A stretch of 36,459 bases of DNA from Heteroscillospira sp050252415. GTDB taxonomy: Bacteria > Bacillota > Clostridia > Oscillospirales > Oscillospiraceae. Within the stretch, counting starts at the first letter, position 1; every line of letters begins with the position of its first letter. Positions 30,575-36,459 of the stretch are shown here, piece by piece. Below the pieces are notes generated by a model. The model searched no databases. It was not told the origin of the DNA and saw nothing but the letters and a program-made list of their open reading frames with translations. The stretch spans positions 1-36,459 of the forward strand of contig JBFWKZ010000008.1 of assembly GCA_050252415.1 (NCBI GenBank), given 5' to 3'. A program made the translations under genes and the position numbers.

Positions 30575-32326
30575 TTACCCCTTCTTCTGTCTGCGTTTGT
30601 TCCAGATTGCCATTGCCCTCTCATTATAATTTAAATTATCGGAGGTCTTGCTGTGTTCGGTATTAATGACATCTATGTAATCGGCCAACGCCTTTTGACG
30701 GCTGCCCTGGACGATCTCGGGTTTCTGGAGTATCTCTGTGAGATGACTCATCTCCTCAGACGAAAATTTTCCGGCGAGCAGAGGCAGGGAGATATCTTCG
30801 CCGTTTTGTATCCGTGTCAGGAGCATCGTGTATATTTTTGCCAGTAGCGATGAGGAAAAGATTTCAGGATCAATCGATGGTTCTTTTAAAAAAAGTTCGG
30901 GATCCTGATACATGAGCAGGATAATGCCCTGCTCGGCCTTGGCACTGCGGATATTGTCATAGTGTAAAGCTCTTTCACGCGGCTGAACCGTCTTAAGGGG
31001 GCTCAATTCCTCACGCTCAGACTGCTTCTTATCTTTGCTCAGCAGCCGCTTGCGCAGACGTTTTACCTCATCGTCGACCGCTTCGCTGGATACGCCGGCC
31101 AAAGAGGCGACGCGCATAGCATATACCTCGCGCTCAAGCTTATTCGGCAGCGCAGCGACAAGCTCCGATGCCTCCTTGAGAAATGCGACACGGTCTTCGT
31201 CGGATTTGAGATCATACTTTGCCTGTACGGACCGGAGCCGATATTCAATGTGATTTTCGCTCTTTTCCAATAGTGAGCGGAACACCTCGGCACCGTTGAG
31301 CTTGATAAATTCGTCGGGGTCCTTTGCGCCGGAGAGACGTAATATGCGTACTCGGATATCCAGCTTCTCCAGGAGGCCGATGGCACGCTGTGATGCCTTC
31401 TGACCGGCGGTATCGTTATCATAAGCGATGACCACTTGGTCGGTATAGCGTGAGATGAGCCGTGCCTGTTCAGACGTCAGCGATGTGCCGAGCGAAGCGA
31501 CAGCGGAGTTGAACCCTGCCTGATGCATCGAAACGACATCGACATTTCCCTCGGCGAGAATGATGTAGCCCGCTTTGGATTTTTTCGCTAAATTCATGGC
31601 AAAAAGATTGCGGCTTTTGTTAAAGACAAGCGTTTCGGGGCTGTTCATGTATTTTGGCTCACTATCGTCTAAAATTCTCCCGGAAAATCCTATGACATTA
31701 CCCCGTATATCAATGACAGGGAACATGAGCCGATTTCGAAAAGTATCATAAAAGCTTCCTGCTTTTTTGCCCGTGCGTACAAGACCTGCATCCGCCATTT
31801 CCTGGCGGGTAAAGCCCAGAGATGTCATCGCTTTTATAAGCGAATCCCAGGTGTTTGGCGCAAAGCCGAGGCCAAAAGTTTTGACCATTCGAGGAGAAAT
31901 TTGTCTTCGATTGACATATTCTTGTGCCGTTTGGCCCGTATCGGCAAGCAGCTCTCTATGAAAAAATTTAGCCGCTTCGCGGTTGAGTATGAGCATCCTC
32001 TCTCGCCTCTGCGATTCCCTGTCGGGCTTGTCCTGCGGGACCTCCATACCGACCCTGCGGGCGAGAAACTCAACCGCCTCGGGAAAACTGAGCCCCTCGA
32101 TTTCCATGATGAAGTTAATAACGCCGCCGCCCTTACCGCAGCCGAAGCAGTGGTATATTTGTTTGTCCGGCGAGACAGAAAACGACGGGGTCTTTTCACT
32201 GTGGAAGGGACAGAGCCCAAAAAGGTTGGCACCGCTCCGCTTCGAGAGCTTAACATAGCCGGAGACAACATCGGTAATGTCGTTCCGCTCCACCAGTTCC
32301 TGTAAAAAACTCTCTGGAATCGACAT
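30575..32326 (-). CDS. dnaG: DNA primase
   Basis: 583 residues from the ATG at 32326, which has AAAGGAGGG eight bases upstream; in-frame sequence further upstream lies in the intergenic gap. DnaG makes RNA primers at the replication fork. N-terminal zinc-binding domain: CPFH (Cys39, His42) and CFGC (Cys60, Cys63). The central RNA polymerase/TOPRIM domain has FGLGFAPNTWDSL, GRILDDSEPKYMNSPET, ILAEGNVDV (metal-binding Glu near 257) and AYDNDTAGQKAS (DxD). A C-terminal helicase-binding region follows. It sits between the dGTPase-like gene and rpoD. Confidence 0.97.
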   Translation of the reverse strand: MSIPESFLQELVERNDITDVVSGYVKLSKRSGANLFGLCPFHSEKTPSFSVSPDKQIYHCFGCGKGGGVINFIMEIEGLSFPEAVEFLARRVGMEVPQDKPDRESQRRERMLILNREAAKFFHRELLADTGQTAQEYVNRRQISPRMVKTFGLGFAPNTWDSLIKAMTSLGFTRQEMADAGLVRTGKKAGSFYDTFRNRLMFPVIDIRGNVIGFSGRILDDSEPKYMNSPETLVFNKSRNLFAMNLAKKSKAGYIILAEGNVDVVSMHQAGFNSAVASLGTSLTSEQARLISRYTDQVVIAYDNDTAGQKASQRAIGLLEKLDIRVRILRLSGAKDPDEFIKLNGAEVFRSLLEKSENHIEYRLRSVQAKYDLKSDEDRVAFLKEASELVAALPNKLEREVYAMRVASLAGVSSEAVDDEVKRLRKRLLSKDKKQSEREELSPLKTVQPRERALHYDNIRSAKAEQGIILLMYQDPELFLKEPSIDPEIFSSSLLAKIYTMLLTRIQNGEDISLPLLAGKFSSEEMSHLTEILQKPEIVQGSRQKALADYIDVINTEHSKTSDNLNYNERAMAIWNKRRQKKG

Positions 32327-32361
32327 ATGATCAGCCCTCCTTTTCTCATATTGGTGACGGA

Positions 32362-33366
32362 TCAGTAAACCATCCATGCAGCGGGAATAAATATTTCGCT
32401 GTATTTGGTAATGGCATACTTATCCGTCATGCCTGATACATAGTCGCAGACGGCGCGTAAAAGCCCCTCGTTATCGGCAATTGTCTTATATTCGGGCGGT
32501 AATTTATCAGGGCGGTTAACATAATATTCCCAAATACCTGAAATGATATTCGAAACTTTGCCTTCTTCCGCTTTTGCTTTTGGATTTAGGTAAACATTTT
32601 CGAACATAAACTGATGGAATACTTCAACAGCGGCTTCCATACCCGGTGACATTTTAAGGCTTCCGTGCTGACTGTTTGCAATCAGATCGGTCAGTATCGA
32701 GTTTATTCGGACGCTGTGCCGCCGTCCGATCTGTTCAAGTACGATCTCCGGCAGATCCTCAGTTGTGAGAATTCCCGCCCGTATCGCATCGTCCACGTCG
32801 TGATTTATGTAAGCGATCTTATCGGCAAGGCGCACGGAAACGGCCTCAAGCGTATCGTCCGCCGCGCCATGGGTATGGTGCAGTATGCCCATTCGCGTTT
32901 CATAACAGAGATTAAGGCCCCGGCCTTCTTTTTCGATTCGGTCCACGACGCGGAGGCTCTGCTCATAGTGTTGAAAACCGGGCGGATAGATCTCGCGGAT
33001 AGCCCGCTCTCCGGCATGCCCGAAAGGCGTGTGTCCGAGGTCGTGCCCAAGTGAGATGGCTTCTGTAAGGTCCTCATTTAAGGAAAGTGCCCGGGTAATT
33101 GTCCGCGCAATACGGCTGACCTCCAGCGTATGCGTGAGCCGTGTCCGGTAATGGTCGCCCTCAGGCTGGAGAAAGACCTGCGTTTTATGTTTAAGCCGGC
33201 GGAATGACGGGGAATGTGTTATTTTATCCACATCGCGCTGAAAGCATGTGCGTATAGAACAAGGTTCTTCAGGCCTCAAACGACCACGGCTGTTTTTAGA
33301 CAGCAGACCGTATTCGCCAATGATAACCGTCTCCGCTTCTTCACGGATCTCTCTTGGACATGGCAT
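32362..33366 (-). CDS. Deoxyguanosinetriphosphate triphosphohydrolase-like HD protein
   Basis: 334 residues. HD-domain phosphohydrolase with RLTHTLEVSRIARTI (His79), SLGHDLGHTPFGHAGE (His108, Asp109, His112, His117) and the ADKIAYINHDVDDAI segment. Family members hydrolyse dGTP or other dNTPs to the nucleoside plus triphosphate. The position directly before dnaG and rpoD is typical of Clostridia and fits control of dNTP pools during replication. GGGAGGTG lies six bases before the ATG, which starts the three-gene operon; the dnaG start is 35 bases after its stop. Confidence 0.94.
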   Translation of the reverse strand: MPCPREIREEAETVIIGEYGLLSKNSRGRLRPEEPCSIRTCFQRDVDKITHSPSFRRLKHKTQVFLQPEGDHYRTRLTHTLEVSRIARTITRALSLNEDLTEAISLGHDLGHTPFGHAGERAIREIYPPGFQHYEQSLRVVDRIEKEGRGLNLCYETRMGILHHTHGAADDTLEAVSVRLADKIAYINHDVDDAIRAGILTTEDLPEIVLEQIGRRHSVRINSILTDLIANSQHGSLKMSPGMEAAVEVFHQFMFENVYLNPKAKAEEGKVSNIISGIWEYYVNRPDKLPPEYKTIADNEGLLRAVCDYVSGMTDKYAITKYSEIFIPAAWMVY

Positions 33367-34003
33367 GGTAACACCTCCCGCAGATGAATAGCCAATATAA
33401 CCTTCTATTTCTTTAATACGAGAAAAGAGTGTATTTTCCCTCCTTTTTGCAAAAAAATTTTTAATAAAATTTAGTTAAGTTGTAAAAAAACAAGGGACAG
33501 TCCCATGATTTTGAAAAGTATCGCCTGCCGGAAGCAGCGATTGGGGTACCGCGGAGAAAAATTTTGTGCTTTGGGTTATTGCGGGGCCGCATCAGGGAAA
33601 ATCGGAATTTGAAAGCTATAAGATGTTAAATATCCCGAAGATCCCCGGATGCAACGCATCCGGGGATCTGTAACTTGTCAAAAAACGATTTGACGATTCC
33701 TCACAGAGTTTTCGCCGCGTACGGCGGAAAAAATTTAAATTTGTCATTTCCGGGGGCGTGCCCACTCGCCGCAAGTGCGGCGTCAATCTGTAGCAAAGCG
33801 CAAGATTGTTGCAGGGCGGATTCACTCCACCTGTCGCAAGTAAAATACGCAGGGCTCCCATGGGGGTTTCACCATGGGAGATATGACACTTCTCATACAG
33901 GAAAGCGGTGAGCGTCCTGTATGCCTATCCTTTATCGGAAAAGTCTTAAAAACTTTTCCGACAGTCTCAATCCCCGGATGCATGGCATCCGGGGATTGAG
34001 AAA
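33367..34003. other. Non-coding region between dgt-like gene and the PBP gene
   Basis: Over 600 bases with no supported gene. The first 120 bases are AT-rich and hold the upstream region of the dgt-dnaG-rpoD operon. A palindrome GGGAC-A-GTCCC lies at 33494-33504. The rest, from 33640, is a chain of hairpins given as its own entry. A frame of 78 codons (from 33675) and an antisense frame of 81 codons cross several hairpins and lack ribosome binding sites. Confidence 0.75.
33640..34000. repeat. Chain of seven hairpins bracketed by two near-identical stem-loops
   Basis: In order: GATCCCCGGATGC/GCATCCGGGGATC (33640-33668, loop AAC); CGCCGC/GCGGCG (33767-33782); CAATCT/AGATTG (33784-33808); CTCCCATGG/CCATGGGAG (33855-33880); CATACAGGA/TCCTGTATG (33894-33923); CGGAAAAGT/ACTTTTCCG (33936-33960); CTCAATCCCCGGATGC/GCATCCGGGGATTGAG (33966-34000, loop ATG). 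The first and last share the core TCCCCGGATGC. Either an interspersed repeat element or a structured RNA; strand unknown. The last hairpin lies four bases after the PBP stop and could end that transcript. Confidence 0.6.
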
Positions 34004-36193
34004 TTAATTGAGTGCAATATCACTTCCGCTGCCGGGACCGATTGGAATACCAGAGATTGGAGTAGGCGTAGGTGTAGGCGTAACATCATCCGGGGTTGGA
34101 CTTGCGGACGAATCCGGTGACTCGGTGGGGCTTTCGCTCTCCTCCGGTTCCTCAGACTCCTCGGGCTCTTCCTCTTCTTCCTCCTTATCCTTGAGGTCAC
34201 CGAAAATATTTGTCGGCGCACCGATTGTCGGCGTGGGGAAGGCCTTATATTCCAGATCCTCATGGATGGGGCTCATGATGGATTTCCATATCTGAGCCGC
34301 GGGATTGGAACTGAAGCGCATAGCCTCCGGGGTGTCATATCCGGTCCAGACGGCGGCAACATAGTACGGCGTATAACCGACAAAATAGCGGTCGCAGTCG
34401 TTGCTGGTCGTACCGGTTTTACCGGCTACAGGCATAAAGCCCAGATAAGCCGCCGTACCGGTTCCTCCGGAAACAGCCCCCTGAAGGATATCCGTCATGT
34501 TATATGCCGTGTTGGGTTTAAAGGCGGCAACCGTCTCAGGCTCATTATCCAGAACGACGTTTCCATCGGCATCCAGGACCTTGGAATAGGTTCTACCATA
34601 GGTCATGACGCCATCGTTTACAAAGGCGGTATAGGCCTGAGCCATATTGCGGACTGTTGTGCCCTCTGAGAGCTGCCCCAAGGCCAAAGGCGCATAGTTA
34701 AAATCGGAATCCTCGAGCTCAAAGCCCAGTCTTTGTGTCAAGTAATCGTAAGAGGTCTGCAGCGAGAGCTTGTCGATTACCTGTGCGGCTACGGTGTTCA
34801 GAGAGGACATAACGCCCCGACGTATTGTAACTATACCGCGGTTTCCGCCACCGGAGTTTTTAGGATACCAGGTTGTTCCCGAGAGGACGATGTCCGGCGA
34901 GTCGTTGACCAGTGTATATTGGGTGATGAGGCCAACGTCAAGGGCGGGACCATAGACGGCGACGGGCTTGAAGGATGAACCGGGAGGCCGTTTGGAATCG
35001 ACACGGTTTAAGACAAAGTTACCCGTTTTCTCGCCTGTTCCGCCGGATAAGGCGACGATTTCACCGGTATACGGATCCATAATAACAATGGCGGATTCAA
35101 GCTGCTGCGTAGAAGGCCGCCACGACGTGGGCAGGTTATCAAGATTTTTGTAGACACTGTCGACCTGGTTTTGAATGTCCATATCGATGCAGGTGTATAC
35201 CTGATAGCCGCCGGAATAGAGAAGCTGTTTGGCAGACTGGAGGGATATCCCCTTTTTGTCGACGAGGTCCTGTAAGACATCGTTGATTACGGTCTCAACA
35301 TAATAGCTGTATATCTCCTGGTTGTTGTCTTCATTCACATTGCGTACGAAGTTCAGATCTTCGTTGACGGCCGCCTGATAGGTCTCATAGCTGTCAATAT
35401 AGCCCTGATCGTACATCTCGCGGAGGATGGTCTCCTGACGCTCCTTATTGGCCTCGACATCGGCATAAGGACTATACTTTGACGGATTGTTGGTAATACC
35501 GATCAGACTTGCACATTCGGCAAGGCTGAGCTGGCTGACATCTTTGCCAAAGTACATCTCGGAGGCGGCGCCGACGCCATAGCAACCGTTTCCAAGATAG
35601 ATGACGTTTAGGTACCAGAGAATAATTTCATCCTTGGAATAATTTTTTTCGAGTTCAAGAGCGCGGAAAATCTCCAGCAGCTTTCGCTGAACGGTGATGT
35701 CGTCCTCCTTCGTGAGGTTCTTAATCAGCTGCTGGGTGATGGTAGAGCCGCCGAAGTCGTTCTTCATGCTTAAAAACATGTTGCCAAAGGCGGCGACGGT
35801 ACGGTACCAGTCGACACCTTTATGTTCAAAAAACCGCTTATCCTCAATGGCGACAGCGGCGTGGATCAGGTCCTGCGGAATGTCGTCATAGTCGACCCAT
35901 ACGCGGTTTTCCGCACCGTGGAGACTGGTAAGTTCCTGGTAATCGCCGTTTTTATCTGGATACAGCAGCGTACTGCTGAGGTTGAGTGAAAAATCCTCAA
36001 TGGTAACGGTAAGGTCGGTTGACAGGCAAGTTTTAACATATACGGCAAAAATACAGGTAAAAATCATTCCCGTGGTAAGGATGATAAGAAATATCGTCAG
36101 CAAAGTTTTTAGCACTAACCGGAGCGTCCCACCGGCAGTCCAAGCAACAGCCGTGGCAGCCCTTTTTGCTTTTTTGTTTTTGAAAGAGCTCAT
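34004..36193 (-). CDS. Class A penicillin-binding protein (PBP1A family)
   Basis: 729 residues. Basic cytoplasmic N-terminus, one transmembrane helix (about 27-50), then a GT51 glycosyltransferase domain (about 85-260: EDKRFFEHKGVDW with the catalytic Glu, GGSTITQQLIKNL, RKLLEIFRALELEK) and a transpeptidase domain (about 330-620) with the nucleophile Ser in GSSFKP (near 405), an SLN motif and KTG in AGKTGTT (near 589). It polymerises and crosslinks peptidoglycan outside the membrane. The C-terminal tail (about 660-729) is first very acidic (Glu/Pro/Ser), then Thr-Pro repeats and a Gly-rich end, a wall-spanning or flexible tail. AGGAGG lies nine bases before the ATG. It is monocistronic. Confidence 0.95.
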   Translation of the reverse strand: MSSFKNKKAKRAATAVAWTAGGTLRLVLKTLLTIFLIILTTGMIFTCIFAVYVKTCLSTDLTVTIEDFSLNLSSTLLYPDKNGDYQELTSLHGAENRVWVDYDDIPQDLIHAAVAIEDKRFFEHKGVDWYRTVAAFGNMFLSMKNDFGGSTITQQLIKNLTKEDDITVQRKLLEIFRALELEKNYSKDEIILWYLNVIYLGNGCYGVGAASEMYFGKDVSQLSLAECASLIGITNNPSKYSPYADVEANKERQETILREMYDQGYIDSYETYQAAVNEDLNFVRNVNEDNNQEIYSYYVETVINDVLQDLVDKKGISLQSAKQLLYSGGYQVYTCIDMDIQNQVDSVYKNLDNLPTSWRPSTQQLESAIVIMDPYTGEIVALSGGTGEKTGNFVLNRVDSKRPPGSSFKPVAVYGPALDVGLITQYTLVNDSPDIVLSGTTWYPKNSGGGNRGIVTIRRGVMSSLNTVAAQVIDKLSLQTSYDYLTQRLGFELEDSDFNYAPLALGQLSEGTTVRNMAQAYTAFVNDGVMTYGRTYSKVLDADGNVVLDNEPETVAAFKPNTAYNMTDILQGAVSGGTGTAAYLGFMPVAGKTGTTSNDCDRYFVGYTPYYVAAVWTGYDTPEAMRFSSNPAAQIWKSIMSPIHEDLEYKAFPTPTIGAPTNIFGDLKDKEEEEEEPEESEEPEESESPTESPDSSASPTPDDVTPTPTPTPISGIPIGPGSGSDIALN

Positions 36194-36459
36194 GTATTAA
36201 AAATCCTCCTGAAAGGGACTCGTTTAAAAAAGATATGTTGATAATATTCATCTGGATGTTCCGGAAATAAGGGGACCCTGGGAATGTTGATCGATATCTG
36301 TTGGTGGAAAGAAAAGCAGTTGACTTAACAGCGACTTTAGTGGCTATTATACCATGAATTTATCTAATTCATGGTATAAATGTCATCGCCGCCGGTTGCC
36401 CCGCAAGGGGCGAGGCGGTCGCGAGAGAAATGGCAGCCGGACTCCCGCCGGAGGCGGAA
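36194..36459. other. Non-coding region upstream of the PBP gene up to the window end
   Basis: No gene is supported in these 266 bases. They contain the upstream region of the PBP gene (no clear promoter seen), a perfect 14-bp inverted repeat (36347-36379) and, from about 36380, a GC-rich stretch with small hairpins (GCCCC-GCAA-GGGGC at 36398-36411; CTCC-CGCC-GGAG at 36442-36453) that look like intergenic repeat sequence continuing past the edge. Confidence 0.65.
36347..36379. repeat. Perfect 14-bp inverted repeat
   Basis: TTATACCATGAATT pairs with AATTCATGGTATAA around TATCT. There is no T tract. A TATTAT hexamer (36345-36350) overlaps its left arm, with TTGACT 19 bases upstream (36320-36325), so it may be an operator over a weak + strand promoter for a gene beyond the window. 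Confidence 0.6.

Overview
This window looks like a chromosomal segment from an anaerobic member of the Clostridia (Firmicutes), probably in or near the Oscillospiraceae; the genus cannot be told from the sequence. The evidence is the dGTPase-dnaG-rpoD cluster, strong AGGAGG-type ribosome binding sites, consensus SigA promoters, an anaerobic Fe-S maturation cluster with MinD-like ATPases, an SLH-anchored surface protein and a cobalamin salvage cluster. No rRNA, tRNA, CRISPR array, prophage or transposase gene was seen.

Layout. (1) 1-4716, +: a redox/Fe-S cluster, cut by the window start: two MinD-type ATPases (one with an inserted 2x[4Fe-4S] ferredoxin), an MBL-fold hydrolase, an Mrp/NBP35 ATPase, a NifX-like protein, a NifU/IscU scaffold and a split ArsP-type permease whose first half is frameshifted. 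(2) 5055-8103, +: nadA-nadB-nadC, de novo quinolinate/NAD synthesis, behind a good promoter. (3) 8162-14831, -: metK-rlmB-pseudo-P-type ATPase, then a separately promoted EF-G paralogue and a small repeat-containing membrane protein. (4) 15115-20956: an inactive-looking rhomboid with a Cys-rich tail, a membrane-anchored PQQ-type beta-propeller, a true rhomboid protease (-) and a secreted phosphodiester glycosidase with three SLH domains. (5) 21126-24818, +: a TIM-barrel protein overlapping cobS, a CobC-like phosphatase fused to a Cys-rich domain, a cobalamin riboswitch that has no obvious target gene, and an XdhC-family gene with its own promoter. (6) 24938-28979, +: a BrkB/YihY membrane protein, a GT2 glycosyltransferase and a CoA-disulfide-reductase-like flavoprotein with a rhodanese domain. 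(7) 29283-33366, -: dgt-like, dnaG, rpoD. (8) 34004-36193, -: a class A penicillin-binding protein, flanked by hairpin-rich non-coding DNA.

The most interesting signal is at 23535-23947. A cobalamin aptamer with a terminator is followed not by a gene but by about 160 nt carrying two copies of a related stem-loop (loops TTGCCC/TTGCCCC) and a second strong terminator, and xdhC then starts from its own promoter. The arrangement suggests a B12-controlled small RNA, or a riboswitch that has lost its gene. Also notable: a P-type ATPase-derived pseudoenzyme, an EF-G paralogue without the catalytic histidine, a rhomboid pseudoprotease, a 45-bp tandem repeat encoding 15-residue basic repeats, a promoter built into an upstream terminator, and a 360-bp chain of hairpins bracketed by two near-identical hairpins.
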